Positions 33,773 through 45,441 of a stretch of DNA of 64,000 nucleotides are shown here, one piece after another. Position 1 is the first letter of the stretch, and every line of letters begins with the position of its first letter. A program made the position numbers and the translations under genes. A model generated the notes under the pieces. That model saw only the letters and a list, made by a program, of their open reading frames with translations. It was not told the origin of the DNA and did not search any database. The stretch is from Candidatus Pandoraea novymonadis (GTDB lineage: Bacteria; Pseudomonadota; Gammaproteobacteria; Burkholderiales; Burkholderiaceae): contig NZ_MUHY01000003.1 of assembly GCF_003004665.1 (NCBI RefSeq), positions 1 to 64,000 on the forward strand, in the 5' to 3' direction.

Positions 33773-34507
33773 TTAACGTACTTTCGCGACACACTCTTTT
33801 TTTCGCTCAGCCTTAGGATACGTAAGTGCCAATGTTTTCTCTGCTGCTTCAATCGCTTTCTTCGCTGCCACCTGTTCAGCCGCACGGCGACTTGGGCCGG
33901 ATCCGTCCACCTTCACATTGAGCTTAGGCACGATACACTCCACCTCAAATTGCTGATTATGGGCAGTCCCATGTATCGCAATCACCGAATATTGCGGTAA
34001 TGCAATCTTGTATCCCTGTAAATACTCTTGCAATAGGGTCTTCGCATCCTTTCCCAAGGTTTTGAGATCCACACGATCCAGCACTCCAACATAAAGTCTC
34101 TCGATGAGAGCATAAGCCGCATCGAAACCACCATCGAGACACACAGCGCCAAACAATGCCTCAAGTGCATCAGCAAGAATCGAAGGTCGACGGAAACCAC
34201 CACTTTTGAGCTCACCTTCGCCAAGCCGTAGGAAATCGGAAAGCCCAAGTATTTGTGCAATCTCGCACAAGGATTGCTGTTTGACAAGATTAGCTCGTAC
34301 ACGCGAAAGATCACCCTCGTCGAGTTTTGGGTAGCGACGAAATAGGAAGATTGCCACTGCAAAGTTCAGGATAGAGTCTCCAAGGAACTCCATACGTTCA
34401 TTGTTCATGGCACTGTGACTGCGATGTGTTAGTGCTTGGGACAACAATTCCGCATCATGAAAATGATACTGGAGGCGTTCTTCCAGCAAATTAAGAACTT
34501 GAGACAT
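33773..34507 (-). CDS. rnc: Ribonuclease III
   Basis: A 244-residue double-strand RNA endonuclease that processes rRNA precursors. The signature ERMEFLGDS is at 37-45, with Asp44 and Glu116 as metal ligands. A dsRNA-binding domain spans about 155-225 ([12 protein letters not shown] to [13 protein letters not shown]). The size is close to the E. coli enzyme. About 240 bp separate it from era, and 265 bp from lepB, where relatives carry a small DUF4845 gene that is missing here. Confidence 0.96.
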   Translation of the reverse strand: MSQVLNLLEERLQYHFHDAELLSQALTHRSHSAMNNERMEFLGDSILNFAVAIFLFRRYPKLDEGDLSRVRANLVKQQSLCEIAQILGLSDFLRLGEGELKSGGFRRPSILADALEALFGAVCLDGGFDAAYALIERLYVGVLDRVDLKTLGKDAKTLLQEYLQGYKIALPQYSVIAIHGTAHNQQFEVECIVPKLNVKVDGSGPSRRAAEQVAAKKAIEAAEKTLALTYPKAERKKECVAKVR

Positions 34508-34772
34508 GCAGTAAGTATAGAGTAATGGGTCTGGCTCCAGTGTGAAACATAGCCAAGAACAAACTTTTTAAATATACATCAAGGAAAGTCTTCACAAGGA
34601 GAATAGGTAATCATCTAGCAACGATTTACCTATCAGACAGTACGCCAACATTTCATTGTTTCCTAAGATGCCTACATAAAAAATCACTCTAACTCAAAAA
34701 TATATTGAATTATTAAGATTCATAAATATTTCGAAACCCCGCACGAGTGCAGTAACTTGCGTTCATTAAACG

Positions 34773-35681
34773 TCAATGTAAGACACCCAAACGCTTTAAA
34801 TCCAAAAAATTCATCCAAATGAAGAATGCACGGCCAACAATATTCTTATCGGGCACAAACCCCCAATAACGACTGTCCGCACTATTATCACGATTGTCCC
34901 CCATCATAAAGTAATAACCAAGTGGTACATTACAGATGACACCCTCCTTGTTATAAGTACAATTCTCACGAAATGGGAAATCTTCAGTATTTAGGATATA
35001 AGACGGCATATTCGGATCTTTAAGAATACGATGCTTTACCGCACCAATCTCTTCTTCGTACTGCTTGAAATAAGCAATGTGCTCAGTATCAAAGTAGTCA
35101 GATACGGGAATTTCTGGCACTGACTTGCCATTGATCGTCAAGTGTTTACTCTGGTATGCAATAACATCACCTGGCAAACCCACCACTCGCTTAATGTAAT
35201 CTATCGATTCATCTTTCGAGTAACGGAAAACCATTACGTCACCGCGCTTAGGATCACCAATATCAAATATCTTTTTGTTGATCACTGGTAAACGAATGCC
35301 GTACTGATACTTATTCACAAGAATAAAATCACCAGGAAGCAATGTCGGCCCCATAGAGCTCGATGGAATCTTAAACGGTTCGACAACAAAAGAGCGCAGA
35401 ATGAATACCATAAAGATTACTGGAAAAAAACTGGCGGAATATTCGATCCACCAAGGTTCGCGCAAAAGATCGTTTTGTACTTTGTCTCGAGCCTGCATAA
35501 CCTCATCTGGCAACGGAACACTATCGGTTCCAGATACTGCCGTCGAAATCTGCTGTTGATCAAAATCAACCAAAGCCGCGCGAGCAGCACGGAAGCGTTT
35601 CGGTTGCAATAACAATTTTTCCGTTACCCAGGCTACGCCTGTCACGATCACTAGAATGAAGAGAATCAGGGTAAAATTCAT
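34773..35681 (-). CDS. lepB: Signal peptidase I
   Basis: A 302-residue inner-membrane serine protease that removes signal peptides of secreted proteins. Two transmembrane helices lie near 3-20 and 83-100. The catalytic Ser109 (PSSSMGPTL) and Lys164 (YIKRVVGLPGD) form the dyad, and MMGDNRDNSADSRYWGFV is box E. The start is the ATG at 35681, two codons inside the open frame. It follows lepA by 38 bp and is surely co-transcribed. Clients in this window include PCu(A)C and the NhaD-type antiporter. Confidence 0.96.
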   Translation of the reverse strand: MNFTLILFILVIVTGVAWVTEKLLLQPKRFRAARAALVDFDQQQISTAVSGTDSVPLPDEVMQARDKVQNDLLREPWWIEYSASFFPVIFMVFILRSFVVEPFKIPSSSMGPTLLPGDFILVNKYQYGIRLPVINKKIFDIGDPKRGDVMVFRYSKDESIDYIKRVVGLPGDVIAYQSKHLTINGKSVPEIPVSDYFDTEHIAYFKQYEEEIGAVKHRILKDPNMPSYILNTEDFPFRENCTYNKEGVICNVPLGYYFMMGDNRDNSADSRYWGFVPDKNIVGRAFFIWMNFLDLKRLGVLH

Positions 35682-35719
35682 TCGCAAATCTTCTATCCGC
35701 TTTTATTTAAAGCCTACTA

Positions 35720-37525
35720 TTAGTCATCTTCCACTTGCAAAATGGCAAGAAAAGCTTCCTGCGGGATCTCAACTGAACCCACTTGTTTCATACGCTTCTT
35801 ACCTTCTTTTTGCTTTTCGAGCAACTTTTTCTTACGAGAGATATCACCACCATAACACTTGGCCAGCACATTCTTCCGCAATGCCTTGATGTTTTCACGT
35901 GCAATAATATTGGCACCGATTGCTGCTTGAATTGCCACATCGTACATCTGACGCGGAATGATCTCACGCATCCTAGCAGCTATCTGACGTCCGCGCTGCT
36001 GGCTAACCGATCGATGCACAACGATTGACAGAGCATCGACTTTCTCACTGTTAATCAACATATCAACTTTCACAACGTCTGCGACACGATACTCCTTAAA
36101 CTCGTAGTCCATGGAAGCATAACCACGCGATACGGATTTCAAGCGATCGAAGAAATCGAGTACAATTTCAGCCATGGGCATTTCATAGGTCAGCTGCACC
36201 TGGCGACCGTGATAACTCATATTAATTTGCACGCCACGCTTCTCCATACACAATCCGATAACTGATCCCACATACTCCTGAGGCATATATAAATTCACAG
36301 TGACAATTGGCTCTAGTACCGCGTCAATATCCCATGGATCTGGCATCTTTGATGGATTTTCCACGATAACCGTCGTACCGTCACGCCTTGCAACCTCATA
36401 GACCACTGTGGGAGCGGTGGTGATGAGGTTCATATCAAATTCGCGTTCAAGACGCTCTTGCACAATTTCCATGTGCAACAGACCAAGAAAACCACAACGA
36501 AAACCAAAACCTAGTGCTTCTGAAACTTCTGGCTCATACTTTAAAGCTGCATCGTTGAGATGAAGCTTTTCTAAAGATTCGCGCAAAATGCCATACTGAT
36601 TGGATTCAATTGGATACAAACCAGCGAACACCTGCGGCTTCACTTCCTTAAAACCGGGAAGAGGTTCTTGTGCTGGCCGCGTTGTCGTGGTAAGAGAATG
36701 CGTCACAGTATCTCCCACCTTAGCCGCACTCAATTCTTTTATACCGGAAACAATGAAACCCACTTCTCCCGCCGACAAGGATTTTCGACATTGAGATTTT
36801 GGTGTAAATACACCGACTTGCTCAACTAAATAGGCTGCACCAGTTGCCATCAACTGAATCTTTTCCTTTGGCTTAATCGTACCGTTGATGATGCGAACAA
36901 GCATCACTACACCTACGTAGTTATCGAACCAGGAATCGATAATCAGCGCCTGCAACAGGGCTTCCGGATTGCCTTTAGGTGGCGGCACTTTATTAATCAG
37001 AGCCTCAAGTACATCGATTACTCCATCGCCTGTCTTTGCTGAGCAACGCATAGCATCAGTAGCGTCTATACCAATCACATCTTCAATTTCCTGAATCGCT
37101 CTCTCAGGATTCGATGATGGTAGGTCAATCTTATTGAGTACCGGCACCACTTCTACACCGAGCTCAATCGCTGTATAGCAATTCGCAACAGTCTGTGCTT
37201 CAACACCTTGTGTAGCATCAACAACAAGTAATGCCCCTTCACATGCGGACAACGAGCGGCTAACTTCATACGAGAAGTCCACATGTCCTGGTGTATCGAT
37301 TAAATTCAATTGATAAACAACACCATCACATGCCTTATATTGCAGCGCTGCTGTTTGTGCTTTGATCGTGATCCCTCGCTCACGCTCAAGATCCATCGAA
37401 TCAAGCACTCGGGCTTCCATTTCCCGCCCGGACAAACCACCGCTCAACTGGATAATGCGATCAGCCAGGGTTGATTTTCCATGATCAATATGAGCGATGA
37501 TCGAAAAATTACGAATATGATCCAT
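35720..37525 (-). CDS. lepA: Elongation factor 4 (back-translocase)
   Basis: A 601-residue translational GTPase of normal length. [10 protein letters not shown] is near residue 11, followed by DTPGHVDF and NKIDL. The C-terminal EF4-specific domain ends in [22 protein letters not shown]. It acts on stalled ribosomes and in 30S biogenesis. It is first of the minus-strand block ending at acpS. In Burkholderia it follows the rpoE-rseAB-mucD genes, which are not found upstream here. Confidence 0.97.
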   Translation of the reverse strand: MDHIRNFSIIAHIDHGKSTLADRIIQLSGGLSGREMEARVLDSMDLERERGITIKAQTAALQYKACDGVVYQLNLIDTPGHVDFSYEVSRSLSACEGALLVVDATQGVEAQTVANCYTAIELGVEVVPVLNKIDLPSSNPERAIQEIEDVIGIDATDAMRCSAKTGDGVIDVLEALINKVPPPKGNPEALLQALIIDSWFDNYVGVVMLVRIINGTIKPKEKIQLMATGAAYLVEQVGVFTPKSQCRKSLSAGEVGFIVSGIKELSAAKVGDTVTHSLTTTTRPAQEPLPGFKEVKPQVFAGLYPIESNQYGILRESLEKLHLNDAALKYEPEVSEALGFGFRCGFLGLLHMEIVQERLEREFDMNLITTAPTVVYEVARRDGTTVIVENPSKMPDPWDIDAVLEPIVTVNLYMPQEYVGSVIGLCMEKRGVQINMSYHGRQVQLTYEMPMAEIVLDFFDRLKSVSRGYASMDYEFKEYRVADVVKVDMLINSEKVDALSIVVHRSVSQQRGRQIAARMREIIPRQMYDVAIQAAIGANIIARENIKALRKNVLAKCYGGDISRKKKLLEKQKEGKKRMKQVGSVEIPQEAFLAILQVEDD

Positions 37526-38642
37526 AAAGCAAAAATAAAATAAAGCAGCACTGAATAATTTAGCTTAATCAGGCAACCACAAAAAATCAGCCAAATTTTA
37601 GCTGAAAGAAAATACATCAAGGAATCTGTTGACAGTAGAACTGAACATTCATAAAAAATAGCAAGCTTAATGGTTTTAATAAGCGACAGTAAGCATCAAA
37701 AAATAAGATTCCAGGGGGAAGATATAGCATCAGCAACGACCATTGATACATTCATTTTCTCGCTTGGTAGAAATTATTTCGCTCATGACACTCACGAATG
37801 CAGCAGATCAAACTGAATAATACCGCTACAGCGCAAAAGGATTCCACTACGTAGTTTCCATCAAGTGCTTTAACAATCTCCTTTAACTACTTGGCCGACG
37901 TAATCTCGGTATCACCTAGACTCAACAATACTTCACACCCATATACTTCGAGCTCTTTGAAAAATCGGTGAATCATAAATATTCACAATGATTCCCCTGA
38001 CGAACACAACAATGAAACCATGCACATTGATCAATCCAGAACATTCCCAGATTTATGGCAACATAAAGTTTGTAAAGTTTGAATAAACAGTCAAAATCAC
38101 ATCGCTTTCCCTGATGATCGCGACCGTGCTTATATTTTTAAGATTAAATGGCAAAGCGCAACGCTTGGTAAGTGTGATGAAAATACTTTTCACCCCATCA
38201 GCAACATACACATTGATAATGATGCAGCAATCACTCCCATATGATGAAGCCAGATCACCCCTACGTTCTTCTATTCATTAAGGGCGTGAGATCTCCATTC
38301 CTTGGAGAAATTCTTTTCCAGTCACGACATGACAACAAAACATTAATTATTGGAATAACATCATCATATCGCCATCTATACCAAACGACAATCGACCGCC
38401 TATGATGCGCAGAGTTGTAAAATTTTTACAATAGTAAACCTGTATTATAGATAACACATAAAGTCTCGAGTCTGTAAAAACTTCCAGTGTAAAGACCATC
38501 CAGCAGAAAAAAAGGATTATCAAATTCCACAACAATCGCCGCATCTACAAAAAACGATAAGTCATATGGATGAAAAATACCATTCACAACAACATTAAAA
38601 TTATTAAGAAAGCATAAAAATCAAACAGGCACTCACTATGTG
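37526..38642. other. Gene-free spacer (1.1 kb) between fabF and lepA
   Basis: This is the longest spacer in the window and lies between two minus-strand genes. In Burkholderia the sigma-E locus (rpoE, rseA, rseB, mucD) fills this interval. No readable remnant of these was found. A 65-codon hydrophobic open frame at 38347-38544 is not recognisable. Confidence 0.55.
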
Positions 38643-39881
38643 TTAGATATGCTTAAAAACGAGAGTACCGTTAGTGCCACCAAACCCGAAAGAGTTCTTC
38701 AATGCAACATCAATCTTCATATCTCTGGCTACATTGGCACAGTAGTCCAAATCACAATTCGGATCTTGATTGAAGATATTAATGGTTGGAGGCGAAATTT
38801 GATGATGGACAGCAAGCACTGTAAAAACAGACTCCAAACCACCAGCACCACCGAGTAAGTGGCCCGTCATCGATTTTGTCGAATTAACAACTACCTGTTT
38901 TTTTAAGCTTCCCATCAAACGCTTGACAGCGAGAGTTTCTGCGACATCTCCTAACGGAGTCGATGTTCCATGTGCATTGACGTAGTGCACAGAATCAGCA
39001 CTCAAACCAGCATCACGCAATGCAGCACGCATCGAACGTAGTCCACCATCTCCATCTTCGCACGGCGCAGTCATGTGATATGCATCAGCACTCATACTAA
39101 ATCCGATCAATTCAGCGTAAATATTTGCACCACGCTTCTTTGCATGCTCGTATTCCTCAATCATCATTACGCCAGCACCTTCACCAAGCACAAAACCATC
39201 ACGGTCTTTATCCCAAGGACGGCTAGCCGTCATGGGATCATCATTACGTGTCGAAAGAGCCCGCATGGCACCAAATCCACCAATCCCGAGAGGTGACACC
39301 GTCGACTCAGCACCCCCTGCTAGCATCGCATCTGCATCGCCGTATTGAATTATTCTTGCTGCCTGGCCAATACAATGCAATCCCGTGGTACAAGCGGTAA
39401 CAAGCGCTAAATTAGGGCCTTTCATACCGTACTTAATCGACAAGTGCCCGGAGATCATATTAATGATCGAGCCAGGCACAAAGAAAGGGGAAATTTTACG
39501 TGGCCCGCCGTTAATCAAATCAGTTTGTGTTTGCTCTATCATCGGCAGACCACCAATGCCAGAGCCAACAATCACACCTATCCGTTCAGAATTCGCCTCC
39601 GTGATTTCCAAACCGCTATCTTCCATAGCCTGAATGCCTGCAGCAAGGCCGTAGTGTATAAAGGTATCCATGCGACGCGTATCCTTGACGGACAGATATT
39701 TCGTCACATCAAAACCTTTGACTTCACCGGCAAAACGCACAGGAAAACTCGCGGCATTGAACTTCGTAATATTAGCGATGCCTGAATGACCAGCAATAAT
39801 ATTGGACCACCCATCTGCAACAGTGTTGCCAACAGGTGAAATCAATCCCAGGCCAGTAATGACAACTCGGCGACGGCTCAC
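38643..39881 (-). CDS. fabF: 3-oxoacyl-ACP synthase II
   Basis: A 412-residue KAS II that elongates acyl-ACP with malonyl-ACP. The active-site Cys164 (VTACTTG), His304 (NAHGTSTP) and His341 ([12 protein letters not shown]) are in place. The start is a GTG at 39881 with GAGGGAG just upstream, giving the typical [18 protein letters not shown]. It is last of the plsX-fabH-fabD-fabG-acpP-fabF series on the minus strand, 139 bp after acpP. Confidence 0.97.
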   Translation of the reverse strand: MSRRRVVITGLGLISPVGNTVADGWSNIIAGHSGIANITKFNAASFPVRFAGEVKGFDVTKYLSVKDTRRMDTFIHYGLAAGIQAMEDSGLEITEANSERIGVIVGSGIGGLPMIEQTQTDLINGGPRKISPFFVPGSIINMISGHLSIKYGMKGPNLALVTACTTGLHCIGQAARIIQYGDADAMLAGGAESTVSPLGIGGFGAMRALSTRNDDPMTASRPWDKDRDGFVLGEGAGVMMIEEYEHAKKRGANIYAELIGFSMSADAYHMTAPCEDGDGGLRSMRAALRDAGLSADSVHYVNAHGTSTPLGDVAETLAVKRLMGSLKKQVVVNSTKSMTGHLLGGAGGLESVFTVLAVHHQISPPTINIFNQDPNCDLDYCANVARDMKIDVALKNSFGFGGTNGTLVFKHI

Positions 39882-40020
39882 GATACTCCCTCTTGTTTTT
39901 CTGCTGCTTCATACAATCAAAAAGCCACAAAAGCGGCAGGATACCCACCCTACGCTCACTGAAGCTAACAGGCTTGCGGGTTATCGATACCTCGGCCGGC
40001 GACGAAGTCACCGAACCAGT

Positions 40021-40260
40021 TTATGCTTTGACATTAGCAGTTGCATAATCAACTGCTTGCTGCACTGTTGTGATCTTTTCAGCCTCTTCGTCCGGAATTT
40101 CCATCCCGAACTCTTCTTCCAGTGCCATCACCAGCTCAACGGTATCGAGCGAGTCAGCGCCAAGATCGTTCACGAACGAAGACTCGTTCTTGATTTCTGC
40201 TTCTGCAACGCCGAGTTGTTCGGCGACGATCTTCTTGACGCGTTGCTCAATGTTATCCAT
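40021..40260 (-). CDS. acpP: Acyl carrier protein
   Basis: A 79-residue acidic carrier of fatty-acid intermediates. The phosphopantetheine attachment serine is in GADSLDTVE (about residue 37). A strong Shine-Dalgarno sequence (CGGAGGG) lies just upstream, in keeping with the high demand for this protein. It sits between fabG and fabF. It is the target of AcpS (30574-30990). Confidence 0.98.
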   Translation of the reverse strand: MDNIEQRVKKIVAEQLGVAEAEIKNESSFVNDLGADSLDTVELVMALEEEFGMEIPDEEAEKITTVQQAVDYATANVKA

Positions 40261-40391
40261 GCGACCCTCCGGGTAATTAATTCAGAGAAATGCGCGCATT
40301 TTAACAGGTTTAACAGACAAAGCCAGCTCACAAAAAACTACATGACCACACAAAAAATTATTAAAAATTTAATAACGTACTTAAATTTGAA

Positions 40392-41141
40392 TTAACCCAT
40401 AAACATTCCACCATTCACGTGTAAGGTGACGCCAGTAATATAAGAAGCCTGTGACGACGCGAGGAATCCGACAGCATAGGCAACCTCCTCAGGTTTCCCC
40501 AGACGGCCAAGCGGAATTTGTTGCTTCAATACCTCATGCTGAGTGTCCCCCAGTACTTTTGTCATGTCTGTATCGATAAAGCCCGGCGACACACAGTTAA
40601 CAGTAATATTTCGACTACCGATCTCACGCGCCAACGCACGCGCCATACCTGAAACACCCGCCTTAGCTCCCGCATAGTTAGCTTGTCCAGGATTTCCTAC
40701 CGCTCCAACAACCGATGTAATATTGATAATGCGGCCATAACGCGTCTTCATCATCAATTTCAACCCAGCGCGCGACAAACGGAAAACAGCCTTAAGATTA
40801 GTGTCAATGACGTCATCCCATTCATCGTCCTTCATACGCATCACCAAATTGTCGCGTGTAATGCCGGCATTGTTGACCAAAATGTCTAACTTACCGTAGA
40901 TTGATATTAGATTCTTGATTGCAGCAGCTACACCTTCAGCATCGGTCACATCCATCACAATACCAATACCACTCAAGTTAGCTTCAGCAAGATAAGCACT
41001 GATACCTTCAGCGCCTACATCACTAGTAGCCGTTCCAATCACAAAAGCACCCTGCCGCGCCAATTCCAATACAATAGCGCGACCAATGCCTCGAGAAGCA
41101 CCAGTGACTAACGCCATTTGGTTTTCGAGTTGCTTGCTCAT
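40392..41141 (-). CDS. fabG: 3-oxoacyl-ACP reductase
   Basis: A 249-residue NADPH-dependent SDR that reduces 3-oxoacyl-ACP. TGASRGIG is at 13-20, and the catalytic Ser143, Tyr156 and Lys160 are present, as is the C-terminal TGVTLHVNGGMFM. The ATG at 41141 has CGGAG seven bases upstream and is preferred to a TTG one codon earlier. fabD ends 16 bp upstream, so the two are coupled in one transcript. Confidence 0.97.
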   Translation of the reverse strand: MSKQLENQMALVTGASRGIGRAIVLELARQGAFVIGTATSDVGAEGISAYLAEANLSGIGIVMDVTDAEGVAAAIKNLISIYGKLDILVNNAGITRDNLVMRMKDDEWDDVIDTNLKAVFRLSRAGLKLMMKTRYGRIINITSVVGAVGNPGQANYAGAKAGVSGMARALAREIGSRNITVNCVSPGFIDTDMTKVLGDTQHEVLKQQIPLGRLGKPEEVAYAVGFLASSQASYITGVTLHVNGGMFMG

Positions 41142-41157
41142 CAATATCTCCGAGATT

Positions 41158-42087
41158 TTATTTTAGCAGTGTCATGGCTTCGGTTAACGAAACTGGATCG
41201 TTGATAGATAGGCCAACAAGTTCACCATTGATACGCTTGGTGAGCCCAGTCAACACTCTGCCTGGACCGCATTCCACCACATGCGTTACGCCGTTAGCTG
41301 CAAGCATCTGCACACTATCTGCCCAAAAGACTGGGGATGCAGCTTGACGCACAAGTGCGTCCTTGATGCGGTCAACGTCCGTCTCAATCGCAACATCCAC
41401 GTTATTGATCAACGGAATTTTCGGAGTTGTAAACGTTAGTCTCGCAAGATAATCACGCAAATAATCAGATGACGGTTTGAGCAACGATGAATGAAATGGC
41501 GCAGAAACCGGGAGTACGAGTGCGCGCCTGGCGCCAGCAAGTTTCGCCAATACACAGGCTCTATCCACGCCAGCCCTCTCACCAGCGATCACCACTTGTG
41601 CTGGTGCATTAAAATTAACGGGCTCAACAAGACCAACAGCTGATGCTACCAAACATACTTGACGTACAACATCATCGTCAAGCCCCAGTACGGCAGCCAT
41701 TCCTCCCTGTCCCACTAATACAGCATCTTGCATAGCTTGCGCACGGTAGCGTACTAAAGGCACAGCATCCCTGAATGAAATAACACCAGACGCGACAAGC
41801 GCAGCATATTCGCCTAGACTATGCCCGGCAACGAATGCTGGTGCAGCACCACCTTCTGCAAGCCACGCACGGTAAATAGCACAGGCCGCCGCCAACATCG
41901 CAGGCTGTGTATTGATTGTCAAATTCAGATCTTCGGCAGGCCCTATTGAGATCAATTTTTCCAAATCCTGCCCAATGGCCTCCGAAGCTTCGGCAAGCGT
42001 CTCACGCACAGCATCGTTATCTCCGAAGGAGTCGAGCATACCGACTGTTTGGGAACCTTGTCCAGGAAAAACAAAAGCATATATCAT
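41158..42087 (-). CDS. fabD: Malonyl-CoA-ACP transacylase
   Basis: A 309-residue enzyme that loads malonyl groups on AcpP. The nucleophile Ser90 is in GHSLGEYAAL and the catalytic His199 in SAPFHSSL; GQGSQ near the N-terminus is the oxyanion region. It lies between fabH and fabG in the usual Burkholderia order. Confidence 0.97.
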   Translation of the reverse strand: MIYAFVFPGQGSQTVGMLDSFGDNDAVRETLAEASEAIGQDLEKLISIGPAEDLNLTINTQPAMLAAACAIYRAWLAEGGAAPAFVAGHSLGEYAALVASGVISFRDAVPLVRYRAQAMQDAVLVGQGGMAAVLGLDDDVVRQVCLVASAVGLVEPVNFNAPAQVVIAGERAGVDRACVLAKLAGARRALVLPVSAPFHSSLLKPSSDYLRDYLARLTFTTPKIPLINNVDVAIETDVDRIKDALVRQAASPVFWADSVQMLAANGVTHVVECGPGRVLTGLTKRINGELVGLSINDPVSLTEAMTLLK

Positions 42088-42177
42088 GTTGATTACTTCT
42101 ATATCGGCTTCTGAAAAGCACTGAGATGGTAAAATACTATGATAAAAATCCCATCCAGAAAAAATCGCTTATCTAAT

Positions 42178-43167
42178 TTACATGCAGAACAGAATAGCAC
42201 CCCATGTAAAACCCCCACCTACTCCCTGGACCATCACACGATGACCCGAATGAATACGACCATCCCGAACAGCCACATCCAGTGCAAGTGGAATTGACGC
42301 TGCAGAGGTATTTCCGTGCTGATCTACAGTAATCACCATCTTTTCATCTGAGACACCAAGCTTCTTCGCCGTGCTTGTCATGATTCGTAGATTCGCTTGA
42401 TGAGGAATCAACCAATCGATCAATGAACTATCAATTCCTGCTTTATCAAGCACTTCATGCGCCACTTTCTCAAGCACCTTCACAGCAAGTTTAAAAACCG
42501 CTTGACCATCCATCTGGAGAAATGCCTGCCCTGCAACCATACCACCCTGAACATTGCCCGGAACACAGAGAATATTTGCATGACTGCCATCAGCGTGTAA
42601 TACACTCGACAACACACCAGGCTGCCTCGATTGTTGTAAAACAATCGCACCTGCACCATCCCCGAACAGTACACACGTAGTGCGGTCATTGAAATCGAGG
42701 AGACGAGAAAACACTTCCGTACCGATCACAAGTGCATTACGGTATACCCCTGAACGAATCAAATTATCCGCCATCGAGAATGCATAGACAAAACCAGAGC
42801 ACACTGCCTGAATGTCGAACGCCGCGCCGCCATTCTTAATACCAAGCTTCGACTGCACCAGACAAGCAGTACTCGGAAAAACAAAGTCAGGTGTAGACGT
42901 GGCAACGATGATCAAGTCAATCTCGCTTGCCTTCAGCTTCGCCATTTCAAGAGCGCGGCACGCCGCTTCGAGTGCCATGTCGCTACTGGTCTGCTCGGGG
43001 GCGGAAAAATGACGCGCCCGAATGCCCGTACGAGAAACGATCCACTCGTCGCTCGTCTGAATACCACGCCTAGCCAACTCATCAACTAATTGTTGATTAG
43101 TAACACGACAAAGCGGCAAATAACTTCCAGTACCAATAACACGAGAATACATCGCAGACTGGGTCAT
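42178..43167 (-). CDS. fabH: 3-oxoacyl-ACP synthase III
   Basis: A 329-residue KAS III that starts fatty-acid synthesis by condensing acetyl-CoA with malonyl-ACP. The catalytic triad is Cys123 (AVCSGF), His256 (PHQANLRI) and Asn286 (NTSAAS). It starts 11 bp after the plsX stop, so the two are one transcript. All initiation genes are kept, so the cell makes its own fatty acids. Confidence 0.97.
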   Translation of the reverse strand: MTQSAMYSRVIGTGSYLPLCRVTNQQLVDELARRGIQTSDEWIVSRTGIRARHFSAPEQTSSDMALEAACRALEMAKLKASEIDLIIVATSTPDFVFPSTACLVQSKLGIKNGGAAFDIQAVCSGFVYAFSMADNLIRSGVYRNALVIGTEVFSRLLDFNDRTTCVLFGDGAGAIVLQQSRQPGVLSSVLHADGSHANILCVPGNVQGGMVAGQAFLQMDGQAVFKLAVKVLEKVAHEVLDKAGIDSSLIDWLIPHQANLRIMTSTAKKLGVSDEKMVITVDQHGNTSAASIPLALDVAVRDGRIHSGHRVMVQGVGGGFTWGAILFCM

Positions 43168-43178
43168 TATATCAATGG

Positions 43179-44231
43179 TTAAAACGGGGCAATGCTCGAC
43201 AGGGGAATTGCCCCTTCAAGATCCATTTGATTTTCATTCATAGCGGCAGACAAGCGTTCAAGTACGCCATTTCGAACTGCATCATAACCCCGTTTAATAG
43301 CCCATTCAAATGCGAATGAATCAGCAGAACCATGACTTTTTATAACCAAACCCCTCAACCCAAGTAAAGCAGCTCCGTTATAGCAACGATGATCAACACG
43401 ATGCTTGAACCGTTTCAACACTGGCATGGCAAGCATAGCTATGAACTTTGTCCACCAAACGCGATAAAACTCTTCCTTTATCATGTCACCTAACATCTGG
43501 GCCAACCCTTCAGAAGTTTTGAGTGCCACATTACCGACAAAACCATCACAGATGACGATGTCAGTGGTCCCCTTATAGATATCGTTGCCTTCAACATTGC
43601 CATAGAAGTTGAGAGTAGACGCCCGCAGTAACTCAGCAGCATGTTTAATAACGTCATTACCCTTAAGTACTTCTTCTCCGATATTAAGCAAGCCAATAGT
43701 CGGTGATTCTTTGCCATCGAGAGCCCCTACAAGCGCGTGACCCATCTCAGCAAATTGAAGCAAGTGGGTCGCTTGGCAATTAACATTGGCACCCAAATCA
43801 AGCATCGTGGTATAACCGCTCTTCTGATTAGGAAAAACCGTAGCGATTGCAGGACGCTCAATCCCAGCTAAAGTTTTCAAAACATAACGTGAAACTGCCA
43901 TAAGTGCCCCTGTATTTCCAGCAGAAATACAAGCTTGCGCACGCCCCTCTTTCACAAGATTCAACGCAATTCGCATCGAAGAATTTTTCTTCCTGCGCAA
44001 GGCAGTCTCTACAGAATCATCCATTGTGACCACTTCGTCTGCATTAATCACAGACAAACGCGGATGGGAAGTCACTTGCAACTTCATAAGCTGCTCGTTG
44101 ATAGCCGGTTCCTTCCCCACGAGCAAAAGCGAAACATCGTAGGTGGACTGTACAAAAAGAACTGCAGCGGGCACCGTAACCGATGGGCCATAATCACCGC
44201 CCATGCAGTCAATGGTCATTGTGACAGTCAT
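43179..44231 (-). CDS. plsX: Phosphate acyltransferase PlsX
   Basis: A 350-residue enzyme converting acyl-ACP to acyl-phosphate, the acyl donor for PlsY in phospholipid synthesis. It begins [20 protein letters not shown] at the ATG 44231 and contains [10 protein letters not shown] and DLGANVNC, both conserved. The frame is open 23 codons further upstream but that part does not match the family. It follows rpmF by 146 bp, the classic rpmF-plsX-fab arrangement linking ribosome and membrane synthesis. Confidence 0.96.
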   Translation of the reverse strand: MTVTMTIDCMGGDYGPSVTVPAAVLFVQSTYDVSLLLVGKEPAINEQLMKLQVTSHPRLSVINADEVVTMDDSVETALRRKKNSSMRIALNLVKEGRAQACISAGNTGALMAVSRYVLKTLAGIERPAIATVFPNQKSGYTTMLDLGANVNCQATHLLQFAEMGHALVGALDGKESPTIGLLNIGEEVLKGNDVIKHAAELLRASTLNFYGNVEGNDIYKGTTDIVICDGFVGNVALKTSEGLAQMLGDMIKEEFYRVWWTKFIAMLAMPVLKRFKHRVDHRCYNGAALLGLRGLVIKSHGSADSFAFEWAIKRGYDAVRNGVLERLSAAMNENQMDLEGAIPLSSIAPF

Positions 44232-44377
44232 GCGTATCGCCGTTTTTTGATGAGTCTTACATTGAGAGAAAAAAAATGGCAGCAGAATCACTGCAGCCAT
44301 TTTTGAAAAATTTGTCGATCAATTCGTGTATCCACAGTGATTTGAGAAAACGCGAATTCGACTCGCGGGGGGACCGA

Positions 44378-44557
44378 TTAATCGTTCTTCGTTTTGACAA
44401 CCTTTCGACCACGGTAAAAACCATTTAACGAGATGTGGTGACGCAGATGGACCTCACCCGAGGTCGGCTCAACAGCCGTCGATGGCCCAGTTAAAAAATC
44501 GTGAGAACGATGCATACCCCTCTTTGATGGGGATTTCTTATTCTGTTGAACTGCCAT
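44378..44557 (-). CDS. rpmF: 50S ribosomal protein L32
   Basis: A 59-residue basic protein. It begins [20 protein letters not shown] and ends [11 protein letters not shown]. This is the normal L32 length and pattern. GAGGAG lies about six bases before the ATG. It sits between yceD and plsX, its standard position in proteobacteria. Confidence 0.97.
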   Translation of the reverse strand: MAVQQNKKSPSKRGMHRSHDFLTGPSTAVEPTSGEVHLRHHISLNGFYRGRKVVKTKND

Positions 44558-44655
44558 TGTAACTCCTCAAAATGCTTTAGGATTCTAACACAGTTCAGTG
44601 TCGATTTTGGTGTCGACCAATGCATTCTGTGCTACTTACGTAAATATATTACCCT

Positions 44656-45270
44656 CTACTTTCCATGCTTACCCAACGGTCGCTTCAACGATGCCAAAAC
44701 CGAGAACGGAGAGCATATTTCTCTCTTTTTTTTCGAAGTTTGGGGCAACGGCTCGACCAAACCATCACTTCCTGTAACTAAGCTGGCATGTACAACAGGA
44801 CAAACAGAATGCTTGGGGACTATGGGCATAGAAAGCAATAATTCTTCTTCAATCAAAATTTTCATATCGAACTGCTTTGATCCAACAAGCACTTCGAATT
44901 TATCCTGGCCCACTAGAGAAATATCATCAGCTTTCACTTCGTGAGTTACGATCTTAAATGTTGTCTCAGATGTAAGAAACTCTTGGTATGGCATCAAACA
45001 TCGTTGACACTCTAACCACATAGGGCCATTCAGCGCTAATTTAAGAAAAAGTTCAGACTGCGGCATGCTATTGACCCGTGGAACAAGATTTTCAAAGCCT
45101 TCAATACGCCAATGAAAAACCTGCGATGCCAATTCAGCTTCTGCAACATCTTCCGGAACTGCAGTCAACATACGGGACAACGCCATCAAATGCACATCCC
45201 CTGTAACAAGACGACCATTCCGTGCGAACTCAAACAAATCGATGATGTATCCGTGATTCATGTTCTTCAT
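44656..45270 (-). CDS. yceD: YceD/DUF177 family protein (23S rRNA accumulation)
   Basis: A 204-residue member of the DUF177 family, which in E. coli and plants is needed for normal 23S rRNA levels; the mechanism is not known. The paired cysteines LECQRC near residue 85 and the PKHSVCP segment near 153 are family features. The C-terminus is rich in Lys and Arg. It is located 98 bp upstream of rpmF, the conserved neighbour. A second in-frame ATG lies three codons in. Confidence 0.92.
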   Translation of the reverse strand: MKNMNHGYIIDLFEFARNGRLVTGDVHLMALSRMLTAVPEDVAEAELASQVFHWRIEGFENLVPRVNSMPQSELFLKLALNGPMWLECQRCLMPYQEFLTSETTFKIVTHEVKADDISLVGQDKFEVLVGSKQFDMKILIEEELLLSMPIVPKHSVCPVVHASLVTGSDGLVEPLPQTSKKKREICSPFSVLASLKRPLGKHGK

Positions 45271-45441
45271 CTTAGAAAATCAATGAACACGCACAATGCA
45301 AAATTATTCCCTAAGACCACAAAAAATACAGGAAATTTCACACCATTTTACTCTTCTTTCGTAGTATTCTTCCGTTGAAGACAGAAAATGAGGCTAAGAT
45401 TGTAGGTAATTTTTTTCTTTTCGTCAAACAACAAAAACACG

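Noticed and set aside
38347-38544. 65-codon hydrophobic minus-strand frame after fabF
   Set aside because: It could be a worn remnant of the small gene after fabF in relatives, but similarity was too vague to list as a feature.
42812-43012. Antisense frames inside the fab genes
   Set aside because: They are shadows of strongly conserved genes on the other strand and have no independent support.
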